A DNA stretch of 64,000 nt, from positions 124,001 to 188,000 of the forward strand of contig NZ_CP035108.1 in assembly GCF_004087915.1 (NCBI RefSeq). The letters are read 5' to 3'. The notes under the pieces were generated by a model. It made no database searches. It was not told where the DNA came from and worked only from the letters and a program-made list of their open reading frames with translations. The translations under genes and the position numbers were made by a program. This document shows, one piece after another, positions 8,211 through 18,637 of the stretch. The DNA comes from Geovibrio thiophilus (lineage in GTDB: Bacteria > Chrysiogenota > Deferribacteres > Deferribacterales > Geovibrionaceae). Within the stretch, counting starts at the first letter, position 1, and every line of letters starts with the position of its first letter.

Positions 8211-8833
8211 TTCCACTCCCCGAAGTTTTTAAGCAGCCTAAGCCCTGTCGTCTGGGATTTTTCGGGATGAAACTGAGTGGCGAATATATTGTCCCTCGCC
8301 GCGGCTGCGGTGAATGTCACTCCATAGTCGCACTCAGCGGCAATTACCGCCGCATCCTCCGACTGAACATAGTAGGAATGCACGAAATACACCATATCTC
8401 CGTCATTTATCCCGTTCAGCACTGGGTGATTTTTCTGTTTTATGCTCAGGCTGTTCCAGCCCATGTGGGGAATCTTCATCCTTTGCTTTACTATTTCATC
8501 CGGAAACTTCTTCACCGAACCTCTGAAAATGCCCAAGCCGTCATGCTCGCCGAACTCATAGCTTTTGTCAAAGAGCATCTGCATGCCCACGCAAATGCCC
8601 AGAAAAGGTCTGCCGGAAGCTATCACGCCGAGAACTGTCTCCCTGAGCCCTGCTCTCTCCAGCCCGCTTACGCAGTCCCCGAAGGCGCCGACACCCGGCA
8701 GGACAACCTTGGCCGCGGATTTTATATCACCGGCGTCTGAAGTCACCGCGGCATCGTATCCGAGACTTTCAAATGCCTTCTGCACACTGCGGAGATTCCC
8801 CGCTTCGTAATCTATAATCGCGATCTTACTCAC
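8204..8833 (-). CDS. hisH: Imidazole glycerol phosphate synthase, glutaminase subunit
   Basis: HisH is the class I glutamine amidotransferase that supplies ammonia to HisF. The 209-residue protein shows the nucleophile motif LGICVGMQML, the oxyanion-strand region VLPGVGAFGDC, and the His/Glu pair in ATQFHPEKSQ. The start is GTG, overlapping the hisB stop by 8 nt (GTGAGTAA). The C-terminus overlaps hisA. The partner HisF is not in the window, so the cyclase is encoded elsewhere. Confidence 0.95.
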   Translation of the reverse strand: MSKIAIIDYEAGNLRSVQKAFESLGYDAAVTSDAGDIKSAAKVVLPGVGAFGDCVSGLERAGLRETVLGVIASGRPFLGICVGMQMLFDKSYEFGEHDGLGIFRGSVKKFPDEIVKQRMKIPHMGWNSLSIKQKNHPVLNGINDGDMVYFVHSYYVQSEDAAVIAAECDYGVTFTAAAARDNIFATQFHPEKSQTTGLRLLKNFGEWKC

Positions 8834-9419
8834 TCAAAGTACCCTTTGTGGACATTATCCTGTCCGATTCCACAACGACTGCGTCCTTTATCGATCTGGC
8901 AACTGCCTTGAATATTCCTTCTATAATGTGGTGGGTGTTGCGCCCGAACCTTTTTATTATATGCAGGTTCACCGCAGCGCGGTCAGCGAACGCCTTGAAA
9001 AATTCTTCGGCAAGCTCAGTCTCAAAGGTTCCCACACGCACAGCCTGAATATCAGCGGCGTAGTTAAGGTATGTTCTGCCGCTGAAGTCTATGGCGCATT
9101 CAATAAGTGTTTCATCCATGGGAAGGAGAAAGAAGCCGTAACGCCTTATCCCTTTTTTATCGCCGAGGGCTTTCTTAAACGCATCGCCAAGGCATATGCC
9201 TATATCCTCCACCGTATGGTGGTCGTCCACGTTTGTATCGCCCTTCGCTATCACCTCAAGGTCAAAGCCTCCGTGACGAGCGAAAAGCTCCAGCATGTGA
9301 TTGAGAAAGCCCACGCCTGTGGTTATTTTACTCTCACCGGAACCGTCAATGTTCAGCTTGAGATAAATGTCCGTTTCGTTTGTTTTTCTGGTGATTTCCG
9401 CCGTGCGGCTGCGGTTCAT
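8826..9419 (-). CDS. hisB: Imidazoleglycerol-phosphate dehydratase
   Basis: HisB (IGPD) dehydrates imidazole glycerol phosphate, using two metal ions. The 197-residue protein has both metal motifs, DDHHTVED and THHIIEG, and the characteristic GVGFLNHML. It is the stand-alone IGPD type, with no phosphatase fusion. The ATG at 9419 is preferred because a GGAGG lies 10 nt upstream. An ATG at 9443 would add eight residues but has a ribosome site that is too close. It is the first gene of the leftward cluster and diverges from the protoglobin-PsiE gene across about 200 nt. Confidence 0.95.
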   Translation of the reverse strand: MNRSRTAEITRKTNETDIYLKLNIDGSGESKITTGVGFLNHMLELFARHGGFDLEVIAKGDTNVDDHHTVEDIGICLGDAFKKALGDKKGIRRYGFFLLPMDETLIECAIDFSGRTYLNYAADIQAVRVGTFETELAEEFFKAFADRAAVNLHIIKRFGRNTHHIIEGIFKAVARSIKDAVVVESDRIMSTKGTLSE

Positions 9420-9621
9420 TTCAGGTAAACCTCCGTAAGGCATTCTCCAAGCTGCCGGTCAGCGAAAAGAGAAGCATGTTATAAGAGTGTCAGGAATAGT
9501 GCGGGCAGTCTGTTTTCCCTTTATTTTTAACGGATTTTATCATACATTACCGAAAAATAAATAACTATTTTCCTTTATCGGAAAAGCTGCCGGAGTTCGT
9601 TTTTCCCCTGCGGAGCCCCAC

Positions 9622-10512
9622 ATGAAATACTTTAAAAATCTTCAGAAAAGCTATGATGTCACGGAAGATGATCTCCGCAATATTGCGTCTCTCAAAGAGA
9701 TAATGGAAAACCATAAGGAAGACTTCGTAAGGGATGTCTTTGAAAACTTCACAAAAAAATTCCGCCTGCCGGACAATGTTTATCCCGTTGTTCTCGCCAA
9801 GCACAGGGAATTTCTTATCACATGGTACAACAGGTTTTTTGAAGCGAAACTCAGCAACGCCTATCTTGCCTATCTTGAAAAATTCGGCAACCTGCAAAAG
9901 AAATACGATATAGACTACGAATGGATAAACGCCATGATGAGCTATATACGCCTATGGATGCACGAGCGGATATTCCAGAGCCTTGACGATGACGTGTACA
10001 GAAAAAATATTCTCCTAAGTGTTCATAAATTTATGGATATTAATTTTGATGCGGTTAACTACGCATTTTGCGAAAACAAAATCAGGGAATATACATCTAT
10101 ATTCAGTGTGAGGAACTTTGTAGTTTCCGTTTCCGAGAAATTCTCATTCCTCATGCACGCGCTGATGGTGGTCATACTCATAGTAATGACAATCGCAGCG
10201 GCAGTGCTGTTCGGAGCGGAGATACTGGCTCTGCTGAAAGAAAACGCCGACAAGGTTCTCATAACCGCTCTCGGCTCTCTGCTTATGATATGGGTTCTGG
10301 TTGAGCTTCTCCATACAGAGGTCCAGATGCTCAAAGGGGGCAAGTTCAAGATAAGCATTTTCATCGGCGTGGCGCTCATAGCCTTCATCCGTGACTTGCT
10401 TATCATAACCCTCAAACATGAAACATCCAATCCGGTAACATACGGATTTGTTCTGGTATCGATAGCGGTACTGGGAGTAATATACTGGATGATTGCAAAA
10501 ACAGAAAAATAA
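9622..10512 (+). CDS. Protoglobin-like sensor domain fused to PsiE-type membrane domain
   Basis: The 296-residue protein has two parts. Residues 1 to about 160 resemble a protoglobin/globin-coupled-sensor fold: all helical, with [20 protein letters not shown], then [14 protein letters not shown] and [19 protein letters not shown]. Residues about 170-293 form four hydrophobic helices resembling the PsiE (phosphate-starvation-inducible E) family. In the usual globin-sensor motif a histidine lies nine residues before the Trp of the KWY-like motif; here that place appears to be Gln, and no His lies nearby. Haem binding is therefore doubtful. secA follows 13 nt later, so the two may be cotranscribed. 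Domain calls rest on pattern recognition. Confidence 0.7.
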   Translation: MKYFKNLQKSYDVTEDDLRNIASLKEIMENHKEDFVRDVFENFTKKFRLPDNVYPVVLAKHREFLITWYNRFFEAKLSNAYLAYLEKFGNLQKKYDIDYEWINAMMSYIRLWMHERIFQSLDDDVYRKNILLSVHKFMDINFDAVNYAFCENKIREYTSIFSVRNFVVSVSEKFSFLMHALMVVILIVMTIAAAVLFGAEILALLKENADKVLITALGSLLMIWVLVELLHTEVQMLKGGKFKISIFIGVALIAFIRDLLIITLKHETSNPVTYGFVLVSIAVLGVIYWMIAKTEK

Positions 10513-10525
10513 GGAAGGTCAAAGG

Positions 10526-13129
10526 ATGATTAAAGATCTGGCGAAAAAACTGTTCGGCGACTTCAACCAGAGGTACCTCAAAAAGGTAGCCGGTGTTGTC
10601 GATAAAATAAACTCTCTTGAGAGCGTCTTTGAAAGACAATCCATTGAGGAGCTCAAGGCATGCACGGCGGAGTTCCGCAGGCGGCTTGAAAACGGAGAAA
10701 GCATTGACGACCTCCTTCCCGAAGCATTCGCTGCCGTAAGGGAAGTGAGCAAACGCAGAATGCACATGAGGCACTTTGACGCGCAGCTCATAGGCGGATA
10801 CGCACTGCACAAAGGCAAAATATCAGAAATGAAAACCGGTGAAGGCAAGACCCTTGTGGCGACCCTTCCCCTTTATCTTAACGCTCTCGAAGGCAAAGGC
10901 GCTCACCTTGTAACCGTGAACGACTATCTCGCCAGACGTGATGCCCTCTGGATGAGCCCTGTTTACCTCACTCTCGGACTCAGTGTCGGCATTATCCAGC
11001 ACGAAGCCTCATGGCTTGTGGAGTGGGAGGATGAGGAAACCTTCACCGCTAAAGCCGTTCCCTGCAACAGAAAACAGGCATATGCGGCAGACATTACCTA
11101 CGGAACAAATAATGAGTTCGGATTCGACTATCTGCGTGACAACATGAAACTCTCCGTTAACGATATGGCGCAGAGAAAGCTCCATTACGCAATAGTGGAT
11201 GAAGTGGACAGTATCCTTATAGATGAAGCGAGAACACCACTTATTATAAGCGGTCCGACTGAAAACTCCACTAATGTTTACTACAAAATAGATGAGGTAA
11301 TCCGCCTGCTTAACCCTCAAACTGATTTCAAGATTGATGAAAAGCGCCGTGATGTCCAGCTTCTTGACTCCGGCATAAACTCCATAGAAAAAACTCTCGG
11401 GCTGGAAAACCTTTTTGATGTCGCCAATGTTGACACCCTTCATTATGTCAACAACTCGCTGAAGGCTCACGCGGTCTTCAAGCGGGACAAGGACTATGTG
11501 GTGGAAAACGGCAAGGTAATAATTGTCGATGAATTTACAGGCAGGCTCATGCCCGGCAGAAGATACTCAGACGGTCAGCATCAGGCGATAGAGGCAAAAG
11601 AACAGGTTGTGATCGAAAACGAAAACCAGACACTCGCATCCATAACCTTCCAGAACTACTTCCGCATGTACGCCAAGCTCGCAGGCATGACCGGTACCGC
11701 CGCAACGGAAGCAGGCGAATTCATGCAGATATACGGACTCGGCGTGGTGAGCATACCCACACACCGCAAAATGATAAGAAATGACAGAGCGGATGTTATA
11801 TACAAGACCGCCCGTGAAAAATACGAGGCGATCGTAGCCGAAATAGAGGAAATGTTCAAATCAGGGCGCCCCGTCCTTGTGGGAACCTCATCCATTGAGA
11901 AGTCTGAGCTTGTAAGCAAAATGCTTGAGAAAAAGAAGATCAGACATGAGGTACTCAACGCCAAGCACCACGAACGTGAGGCTCAGATAGTAGCTCTCGC
12001 CGGGCAGAAAAGCGCGGTAACCATAGCAACCAACATGGCGGGACGCGGGACGGACATTAAGCTGGGCGAGGGAGTACTCGAACTCGGCGGTCTTCACATT
12101 CTCGGTACAGAGCGCAACGAATCCAGAAGGATAGACAACCAGCTCAGAGGACGTGCCGGACGTCAGGGAGACGCTGGCTCATCAAGATTCTTCCTCAGCC
12201 TTGAGGATGACCTCATGCGCATCTTCGGCTCCGAAAAGATCTCCTATATCATGAACAAACTCGGCATGAAGGACGGAGAACCGATTGAGCACAACATAAT
12301 CTCCAAAGCCATAGAGAACGCACAGAAAAAAGTCGAAGCGATGAACTTTGAAGTGCGTAAATACCTGCTGGATTACGACAACGTAATGAATCAGCAGAGA
12401 ACCATCGTCTACGGACTCCGCAACAGCATCCTAAACAAGGATCAGGTGGAAGAAGTAGCCAGAGAAACCATCAACAATACCATTAACTCCCTCTATGACG
12501 AATTTGTCACGGCGCAGGAGAAGCCTGATCTCGACGGCTTTATGAAGGCTCTGAAAGAAACCTTCGCCATTGATGATATATCAACTGACGTCAAGAAAGC
12601 CGATGACTTCCTTGACACCGCCGCTCTAAAGATCAGGGAAAAATTCGACGCCAAGAAGGCTGAGTTCGGCGAGCACTACAGAGGGCTTTTCAGCTACCTG
12701 ATGATAAGCATGCTGGACGATAAATGGAAGGAGCACCTCCTCAGCATGGATCACCTCCGTGACAGTGTGCGCCTAAGAGGATACGGACAGAAGGATCCTC
12801 TCAACGAATACAAGCGAGAGGCGTTTAACCTCTTCGCCGCTCTCATGGACAGAGTTTACTCCAACACCTGCCGCATCCTCTTCAACGTCAGAATGGGGCA
12901 GAAGCAGGAAGACGTGGATCTTGAGAAGAAAGAGCAGGAACGGCAGAAAGCAGCCAGAATATCCGAAGAGCGCAGAGATGTTCTCTCCGCCGCTCCCAAA
13001 GATGAGAAAGCGAAACCGGTCAGAAGAGTTGTTCCCAAAGTTGGCAGAAACGATGACTGCCCCTGCGGAAGCGGCAAAAAATATAAAAAGTGCTGCGGTC
13101 AGAACGAAGCCGACAGTGATGATGTTTAA
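10526..13129 (+). CDS. secA: Preprotein translocase ATPase SecA
   Basis: SecA drives proteins through the SecYEG channel by ATP hydrolysis. The 867-residue protein has Walker A MKTGEGKT, the [23 protein letters not shown]-box region, [13 protein letters not shown], the preprotein cross-linking domain, a helical scaffold, and a C-terminal zinc motif [13 protein letters not shown] that binds SecB or lipid. The ATG at 10526 follows AAGGAAGG-type ribosome sites; the open frame extends 11 codons further up into the previous gene but lacks a better start. The rather long loop in the first nucleotide-binding domain ([24 protein letters not shown]) is typical of this subgroup. Confidence 0.97.
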   Translation: MIKDLAKKLFGDFNQRYLKKVAGVVDKINSLESVFERQSIEELKACTAEFRRRLENGESIDDLLPEAFAAVREVSKRRMHMRHFDAQLIGGYALHKGKISEMKTGEGKTLVATLPLYLNALEGKGAHLVTVNDYLARRDALWMSPVYLTLGLSVGIIQHEASWLVEWEDEETFTAKAVPCNRKQAYAADITYGTNNEFGFDYLRDNMKLSVNDMAQRKLHYAIVDEVDSILIDEARTPLIISGPTENSTNVYYKIDEVIRLLNPQTDFKIDEKRRDVQLLDSGINSIEKTLGLENLFDVANVDTLHYVNNSLKAHAVFKRDKDYVVENGKVIIVDEFTGRLMPGRRYSDGQHQAIEAKEQVVIENENQTLASITFQNYFRMYAKLAGMTGTAATEAGEFMQIYGLGVVSIPTHRKMIRNDRADVIYKTAREKYEAIVAEIEEMFKSGRPVLVGTSSIEKSELVSKMLEKKKIRHEVLNAKHHEREAQIVALAGQKSAVTIATNMAGRGTDIKLGEGVLELGGLHILGTERNESRRIDNQLRGRAGRQGDAGSSRFFLSLEDDLMRIFGSEKISYIMNKLGMKDGEPIEHNIISKAIENAQKKVEAMNFEVRKYLLDYDNVMNQQRTIVYGLRNSILNKDQVEEVARETINNTINSLYDEFVTAQEKPDLDGFMKALKETFAIDDISTDVKKADDFLDTAALKIREKFDAKKAEFGEHYRGLFSYLMISMLDDKWKEHLLSMDHLRDSVRLRGYGQKDPLNEYKREAFNLFAALMDRVYSNTCRILFNVRMGQKQEDVDLEKKEQERQKAARISEERRDVLSAAPKDEKAKPVRRVVPKVGRNDDCPCGSGKKYKKCCGQNEADSDDV

Positions 13130-13151
13130 ATCCTAAGTATTTTGCTATGCT

Positions 13152-13211
13152 GAGGAAACCCTTCTTTAAAGAAAAAGAAGAGTTTCCTCGGACTCCTTCA
13201 CAAGGAGCCGG
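13152..13211 (-). repeat. Family C hairpin repeat, copy C1, downstream of secA
   Basis: Read on the minus strand, GACTCC-type arms (13191-13211) form one hairpin. A long one follows (13152-13189), with GAGGAAAC and GTTTCCTC arms around an A/T-rich loop. Related elements are at 26572 and 60636. It may serve as the secA terminator, but there is no clear plus-strand T-run. The rest of the 13130-13443 gap is AT-rich. Another possible hairpin near 13415-13440 (AGGGGTACTTT/AAAGTTCCCCT) precedes the azlD stop, and there is no gene. Confidence 0.6.
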
Positions 13212-13443
13212 ACTTTGTTTAAACTGTTTTTAAAACTCTGTATGTAATATTATTGTGTTTCTGAGACTTTTTTAACGGCAGAAAGATTCCCTGTATCTCC
13301 TCAAAAAACAGTCTTTTCGACTATATCCCGATATTATTTTCCAAGCTTAAGATTGTTTTGTCTTTTTCAAGCAACCCGATTTCCCTTAAACTTGAGTTTT
13401 TGAGGAGTGTAGGGGTACTTTGTTTCAAAAAGTTCCCCTTGCT

Positions 13444-13743
13444 TTAAATTATCAGAAGCAAAATGTAGACTGCCATAACGCCTGAGGCAAACACGGCAAT
13501 GAGGCTTCTGCCCATGAAGGCAAGCACTGCTGAGGTTATGATTCCTCCTGCTGCCGCAAGCGGCGGGGTGACGGAGAACAGTGCTCCGGGGAATATAAGC
13601 GCGCCGAGGGACGCGTAAGGGATGAATCTGAGAAATCTGTTCAGCCAAGGAGCCAGACGCATATTTTTAAGAAAAACCATCGGGAGCATTCTCGGGATGT
13701 ACGTCACCAGAGCCATGAGTATGATTATGTTAAGCTTGCTCAT
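13444..13743 (-). CDS. azlD: AzlD-type branched-chain amino acid export subunit
   Basis: This is the small integral membrane partner of AzlC in branched-chain amino-acid or azaleucine export. The 99-residue protein has about four hydrophobic helices (4-22, 38-55, 62-80, 84-99) and the family pattern TYIPRMLPMVFL...RFLRFIPYASLGALIFPG. The ATG at 13743 overlaps the end of azlC by 14 nt. Upstream in-frame codons exist but belong to azlC. Length is typical. Confidence 0.88.
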   Translation of the reverse strand: MSKLNIIILMALVTYIPRMLPMVFLKNMRLAPWLNRFLRFIPYASLGALIFPGALFSVTPPLAAAGGIITSAVLAFMGRSLIAVFASGVMAVYILLLII

Positions 13744-14407
13744 TCTCTTCTCCGTGCAGAACAGCGGCTGCGAAAGCACCGGCTATGGTGGCGCCGACTA
13801 TCATCCATCCCGAACCCAACTCAAAAAACGGCTGAAAGTACAGAGCGCCGCTCACCGCCATTGAGCACAATGCGGCGGTCACAGCTGGTCTTGTTCTTTT
13901 AAGCTCCGGCACAAGCAGACCTATGAACAGTGCGTACAATCCGAATGTCAGGCTCTGTTTAAGGGTATCGCTCAGGATTGAGCCCGCCATGACTCCGACG
14001 AAAGTTCCCGACGCCCATGCGGAGTAAGCCGTGAAATTAAGCCCGTACAGATAGGAAGGAGTGAGCTTTTCCTCCCCGCTCATGCTGGCGACAGCGAACG
14101 TTTCATCCGTGACCCCGAAAGCCGCCAGCGCCGATTGAGACTTCGTTGTCGCTTCCGGCAGTCTTCTGGAGAGGGATGAACTCATAAGAAAATGGCGGAA
14201 GTTCAGCACAAAGGTTGTGAGAACAATCTCCCAGCCGCCTACCCCCATGCCGAACATGCCGGCACCGACAAACTGGGACGCTCCGGCAAAAACTATTAAT
14301 GACATGAGAACGGCAAGCCAGCCGTCCAGCCCTGCGGAGACAGCGGTAAGACCAAACGAAACAGCCACAGGAAAATACCCGGCGGCTATGGGAAGCGCAT
14401 ATTTCAA
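13730..14407 (-). CDS. azlC: AzlC-type branched-chain amino acid permease
   Basis: AzlC is the large subunit of the AzlCD exporter. The 225-residue protein shows LPIAAGYFPVAVSFG, the SLIVFAGASQFVGAGM motif, NFRHFLMSSSL, and a set of hydrophobic helices through to the C-terminus. The start is uncertain. TTG at 14407 is used here, but the frame continues upstream with SPNHFSKGLKYALPIA, which also resembles the family N-terminus, so an upstream non-ATG start is possible. It overlaps azlD, so the pair is coupled. A parS-like site lies about 80 nt upstream. Confidence 0.87.
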   Translation of the reverse strand: MKYALPIAAGYFPVAVSFGLTAVSAGLDGWLAVLMSLIVFAGASQFVGAGMFGMGVGGWEIVLTTFVLNFRHFLMSSSLSRRLPEATTKSQSALAAFGVTDETFAVASMSGEEKLTPSYLYGLNFTAYSAWASGTFVGVMAGSILSDTLKQSLTFGLYALFIGLLVPELKRTRPAVTAALCSMAVSGALYFQPFFELGSGWMIVGATIAGAFAAAVLHGEENEQA

Positions 14408-14483
14408 GCCTTTGGAAAAATGATTAGGACTCAGGGGATCACCTATAAAGCAACAGTGCTGTGTACCGCTTTATTATATAGAA

Positions 14484-14499
14484 TGTTTCATGTGAAACA
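14484..14499. other. parS-like centromere site 1
   Basis: TGTTTCATGTGAAACA differs from the canonical ParB-binding palindrome TGTTTCACGTGAAACA at one central base. It lies between azlC and an unknown gene. Two more copies are at 24143 and 42100. Such sites cluster near origins in most bacteria. Confidence 0.8.
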
Positions 14500-14508
14500 A
14501 CAGAAATT

Positions 14509-14898
14509 TCAGTCGAAGAGTTCCACTCCGGCGGCACTTTCACGCTCTTTTTCCTTCTCCGCCAGCCATTCGTCAGTGGAGAAGCGCTTAACATGAAACG
14601 CAGTGACAAAATACGCCGCACCGCCGCAAATGTCTCCCCTGCCACCGATAACCGCTATGCTCAAGGCTACCGCAGCGGGATAATCCGCCCTGTTTTCCTG
14701 TAATTTATGTTCGATGAGAGAGGCGAAATGTCCGCAGAGCTCATCAACCATACAGGCATCGGCAGAGGTGAACAGCACTTTCCCGTCCGGCTGCCTTTCG
14801 CCTCTGAAATTCGATGCGTGCAGCAGCACAAGTGTCTTCTTATCCAGATACTCTTCAGGCAGAGCAGGAGAAATAACCGCATGGCGGAATGTTTTCAT
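14509..14898 (-). CDS. Hypothetical protein, 129 residues
   Basis: I do not recognise the family. The protein is soluble, with no signal peptide or membrane segment. It opens MKTFRHAVISPALPEEYLDKKTLVLLHASN, has a Gly-rich IAVIGGRGDICGGAAYF segment near 85-105, and ends in a charged tail. The ATG at 14898 is preferred over an adjacent TTG. It starts 24 nt downstream of the GGDEF-gene stop on the same strand, so it is probably the last gene of the kinase/GGDEF operon. A parS-like site follows its 3' end. The composition looks like its neighbours. Confidence 0.6.
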   Translation of the reverse strand: MKTFRHAVISPALPEEYLDKKTLVLLHASNFRGERQPDGKVLFTSADACMVDELCGHFASLIEHKLQENRADYPAAVALSIAVIGGRGDICGGAAYFVTAFHVKRFSTDEWLAEKEKERESAAGVELFD

Positions 14899-14922
14899 CA
14901 ATCACCGGCAGAATTTTATGAG

Positions 14923-16239
14923 TTAAAGAAAAGTTACTTTTTCCACTCTGTTGCGTCCTCTGCTTTTTGCCATGTAAAGGGCGTCATCAGCGGTTTTAAT
15001 AATAAGATCCCTAGACTGGAGCAGGACATACTCGGTCACGCCGAAGCTGCATGTCACTCTGCCCACATGCGGGAACTGCTGGCGCTCTATCTTGCCCCGT
15101 ATCTTGTCCGCAAGCTGGAAGCCGCCGTTTATATCTGTTTCGGGAGCGAGTATTATAAACTCCTCTCCGCCGTATCGGGCAAATGTGTCCACAACACGCA
15201 CATTCTGTCTGACAAGCTGGGCTATCTCTTTGATAATACTGTCGCCGACCTGTCTTCCGTAGCGCTCGTTTATTTCGCTGAAGCCGTCTATGTCGAACAG
15301 AATAAGAGTAAGGGGACGGGTGTAGCGCTGCACCCTGTAAAGCTCACGATCCAGCTCCTCAAGAAACTTCTGCCTGTTCACTACTCCGGTCAGGGGATCA
15401 ACCATCGCTGGTGTTTCCCCTATTGCTGAAGCTGTCTCAAGAGTGGATATATCAACCATTGAGACAAGGACGGAGTGCTCCTCCTCCACCCTGTTCAGGC
15501 GCACAAGGAAGTTCTTTGCCTCGCTTTTGAGCTTTCCGGCTCCCTGCATTTTGAGAACCGCCTCGTCCAGATTTCCGTCAACAGCTTTTTTCAGCCAGCT
15601 TTTCAGATCCGCTCCGCAGTATCCGCTGCCGTCCTTAAGTATATTGACACCTTCCAGAACAGCTGTCCTTGTACCGAGTTCCGCCATGTCCTCATAGCCG
15701 ATGTAGCGGAGGAAGGCTGTATTCATGTAATATATTTTTTCAAGGTCTGTAATGAGGTAAAATTCCGCGGAATTTTCCATAACAAGACGGAGCAGTCTGT
15801 CCTTCTTGGCTTTTTCCTTCTGCTGAATAATATTGAGAGCAACTTCGCTGAGGAGGCTTCTGAGCTTCTTGATGTCCACAGGTTTCTTGATGTACTTCAT
15901 TGCGCCTATGTCGATGGAACCGACGAGATATTTTTCATCATCGTACCCGGTGGTGATGATTATCGGTACATCCGCGTTCTCTTTTCTTATCTCTTCCGCC
16001 ATCTCAAGCCCGTTCATAAGAGGCATCTGAATGTCGGTAATAATTATGTCCGGCTTCTCCGACTTGAATACCTCAAGCCCCTCTATACCGTCGGACGCGC
16101 TGTAGACCACACCGAAATTTTTGCCGAGAAAGCCGGAAAGCTTATCTCTGGCATCCGATTCGTCTTCAACGCAAAGTATCGTGATTTCCTTCATTGCTTC
16201 AGGAAAATCGTCCGTCCATTTATTCATCTCAACCTTCAT
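14923..16239 (-). CDS. Response regulator with PAS and GGDEF (diguanylate cyclase) domains
   Basis: This is likely a phosphorylation-controlled diguanylate cyclase making cyclic di-GMP. Of 438 residues, 18-130 form a receiver (VEDESD pocket, phosphoacceptor near D69 in IIITDIQMPLMNG, YIKKP lysine). About 145-255 is PAS-like, and about 275-435 is GGDEF, with the active site GGEEF and an RVVD inhibitory-site motif just before it. All key residues are retained. The first ATG is used, although the ATG four codons in (16227) has the better ribosome site. The gene is 43 nt downstream of a hybrid kinase, which is the obvious partner. Confidence 0.92.
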   Translation of the reverse strand: MKVEMNKWTDDFPEAMKEITILCVEDESDARDKLSGFLGKNFGVVYSASDGIEGLEVFKSEKPDIIITDIQMPLMNGLEMAEEIRKENADVPIIITTGYDDEKYLVGSIDIGAMKYIKKPVDIKKLRSLLSEVALNIIQQKEKAKKDRLLRLVMENSAEFYLITDLEKIYYMNTAFLRYIGYEDMAELGTRTAVLEGVNILKDGSGYCGADLKSWLKKAVDGNLDEAVLKMQGAGKLKSEAKNFLVRLNRVEEEHSVLVSMVDISTLETASAIGETPAMVDPLTGVVNRQKFLEELDRELYRVQRYTRPLTLILFDIDGFSEINERYGRQVGDSIIKEIAQLVRQNVRVVDTFARYGGEEFIILAPETDINGGFQLADKIRGKIERQQFPHVGRVTCSFGVTEYVLLQSRDLIIKTADDALYMAKSRGRNRVEKVTFL

Positions 16240-16282
16240 GCGTTATATAATAATCTTTATCAAAAAAAATCACAGGGTATTA

Positions 16283-18529
16283 TTACCCGCCGCTAACACT
16301 TTTCTCACTCGCTGCTTCCGCAATAGCCTTCAGGAGCGAGTACGCAAAGACAGGCTTCCTGAGAATTATTTTCCCTTCACTGCCGATCCCTTTTCCTTTC
16401 AGGGATTCGTCGTCATATCCGGTCATATAGATTATCGGCAGATTTCCGTATTTCTCAAGCAGTGCTTCAGCGGCAATTACACTGCCCGAATCCGCAAGCA
16501 CCATATCAATCACAGCCAGAGAGACTTCACCAAGATGCTCAAGCTTATTGTACATGGACGGATACCCGTCAAAGCTCACAGCACGGTAGCCGAATTCCTC
16601 AAGCATAGTTTCTATTCCTTCCCTGACTCCCGGATCGTCGTCTATAACAACCACAGATCCCTTCAGCTTCACCAAACTGTCAGACGTTGCAGCCGCGCAG
16701 GAGATTTCATCTATATCCACAAACGGAAATTCCAGCGTGAAAACTGTCCCGTGACCCAAAATGCTGTCACAGACTATCTTTCCGCTGTTTGCGTCCATGA
16801 GGTCCTTTACTATAGCCAGCCCAAGCCCCGTCCCTTTTCCTTCGCTCTTAGTTGTGAAGAAGGGCTTGAAAATATTCGCCAGAACATCGGCGGGCATGCC
16901 TGTGCCTGTATCCCCTATACGGATCAGCACGCTCTTCCCTGAGGGGCTTTTAGAGCTTGCGACAGTAAGCAGCCCTCCGTCGGGCATTGCGTCCCTTGCG
17001 TTGTTAGCGAGGTTCAGCAGAATCTGCTCTATCTGAGACTCAACCGCTCTTATTCTCGCTCCTCCGCTGTTCATTTCAACATCTATTACAATATCCTCCG
17101 GAAAAACCAGAGAGATTATATCCGTAACCTTGCGAACAGTGCGCTCAAGCTCTATAATCCTGTACTCCTGCTCCTGCTTCCTGCTGTAGCCGAGAAGCCC
17201 CTGTGTGAGCGCCCTCCCTGATTCAGAGAGTTCAACAAGCTTATCCGCAAGGTAGCTCAGATCCTTCCTGTCCTTAAGCTTACGGCTTATCACACTCGCA
17301 AAACCGCCAATCGCAGTGAGTACATTGTTGAAGTCATGAGCTATCCCGCCAGCCAGCTCACCGAGGGTTTCCATCTTCTGCGCATGGATGAGCTGCATTT
17401 TCATCTCGTTAGCCAGCGTGGCGTCCTCATCAAAAAACGCCAGATTAGTTATCTCGCCTTTTGAGTTTCTGATTGGAGAAACAAATGAAAGTACCTCTAC
17501 CTGCCCGCCGTCCTTAGTTATGCTCTTTGTCCGCCCTGCCCATCTGCGTCCGGAGAGAACTGTCGCCCAGATGCGGTCATACTCTTCGCTGTCTTCGATT
17601 ATGTTTTTTATTATCTTTATATTCTGCCCTATTATATCCTTTTCGCCGAAGCCCGTCTGTCTGTGGAGCTTGGGGTTGGCATAGGTTACCGTGCCGTCCT
17701 TCTCTGTGACAAATATCCCAGAGGTGCTGTGCTCCACTACCTGCATCATACGCATTGCGTTTTCATGGGTGCGTATCTTCTCGCTGAGATCTTCAAGCCG
17801 CGCGTAGAAAAGGTTTTCGTTCTTTCGGTAAACCAGCTGCACGGTGGCTTCACTCTGGTGCACTTTGCCAGTTTTGGAGACTATTTCGGTGAAAAGCACG
17901 ATTTTGTCCTGCTCCCCTTCCGAAACTCCCGTAAGCCTTTCCCTCAGCACTTCTGCGCTGAGGTTCCGCACCAGATCGACTGGTGTCATGCCCCGCAGCT
18001 CGCCGAAGCTGTACTCTGTTTTCTCTATCACCGCGCGGTTGACGTATCTGAACCTGAGGCTCTTCTCATCTATGAGAAAGATAAGATCCCTGCTCTCCTC
18101 AATCATATCGGTCAGCAGCTCTCTTTCGTACTCCTCATAATCCTCTCTGCGCACCTTTTTTCTGGACAGAGCGCCACTGACCGATTCCATCAGTCCGGCT
18201 ATGTCGTCCTTGGTGCGAAAGTCCGCAGCACCCCGCCGCACGCACTCTACAGCGCCGCGTACATCGGAATAGGCGGAAAATACAAAAACAGGTATCTCCC
18301 TGCCGGAAGCGTTTATAATGTCCAGTATTTCAAAAGCATCGGTTTTGCTGAGATATTCTTCGGACACCACCATGTCCCAGTGGCGTCCGGTGAGAAGTTC
18401 GTGAAATTCGTCCGTTGTGGACGCCAGAGCGTGGATCTCTATTGTGAAATGCCTTTTGAGAGCTTCGAGAATTCTATTTTTTTCAACTCCTGAGTCTTCA
18501 ACAAAAAGAACGCTGACTGAAGGCAACAT
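16283..18529 (-). CDS. Hybrid histidine kinase: receiver-PAS-PAS-HisKA-HATPase-receiver
   Basis: This is a soluble sensor kinase with no membrane segment. Of 748 residues, 1-125 form a receiver-like domain, about 140-255 and 265-385 are PAS domains, and HisKA carries the phospho-His motif [13 protein letters not shown] near 400. A HATPase_c follows ([34 protein letters not shown]), then a C-terminal receiver with an intact Asp ([11 protein letters not shown]). In the N-terminal receiver the phosphoacceptor position appears to be Glu (about E57, DMVVSEEYL), which could mimic constant phosphorylation. The kinase region resembles NtrB/FixL-like enzymes. Its target is probably the adjacent GGDEF regulator. 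Confidence 0.92.
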   Translation of the reverse strand: MLPSVSVLFVEDSGVEKNRILEALKRHFTIEIHALASTTDEFHELLTGRHWDMVVSEEYLSKTDAFEILDIINASGREIPVFVFSAYSDVRGAVECVRRGAADFRTKDDIAGLMESVSGALSRKKVRREDYEEYERELLTDMIEESRDLIFLIDEKSLRFRYVNRAVIEKTEYSFGELRGMTPVDLVRNLSAEVLRERLTGVSEGEQDKIVLFTEIVSKTGKVHQSEATVQLVYRKNENLFYARLEDLSEKIRTHENAMRMMQVVEHSTSGIFVTEKDGTVTYANPKLHRQTGFGEKDIIGQNIKIIKNIIEDSEEYDRIWATVLSGRRWAGRTKSITKDGGQVEVLSFVSPIRNSKGEITNLAFFDEDATLANEMKMQLIHAQKMETLGELAGGIAHDFNNVLTAIGGFASVISRKLKDRKDLSYLADKLVELSESGRALTQGLLGYSRKQEQEYRIIELERTVRKVTDIISLVFPEDIVIDVEMNSGGARIRAVESQIEQILLNLANNARDAMPDGGLLTVASSKSPSGKSVLIRIGDTGTGMPADVLANIFKPFFTTKSEGKGTGLGLAIVKDLMDANSGKIVCDSILGHGTVFTLEFPFVDIDEISCAAATSDSLVKLKGSVVVIDDDPGVREGIETMLEEFGYRAVSFDGYPSMYNKLEHLGEVSLAVIDMVLADSGSVIAAEALLEKYGNLPIIYMTGYDDESLKGKGIGSEGKIILRKPVFAYSLLKAIAEAASEKSVSGG

Positions 18530-18558
18530 AAATCACACCGCCCGGGAATTGAGGGAAT

Positions 18559-18578
18559 ACTGCGGATCAGTCCGCAGT
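18559..18578. other. Perfect hairpin downstream of the IclR-family gene
   Basis: ACTGCGGA and TCCGCAGT are separated by TCAG. It lies between the IclR-family gene stop and the hybrid kinase start on the minus strand. With no T-run on either side, termination is only a possibility. Confidence 0.4.
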
Positions 18579-18637
18579 CAGAACAGCGGCAACGAAACTG
18601 CCGAAACAGTTTCCGCAGGTCAAGGACTTCTCTTTTA

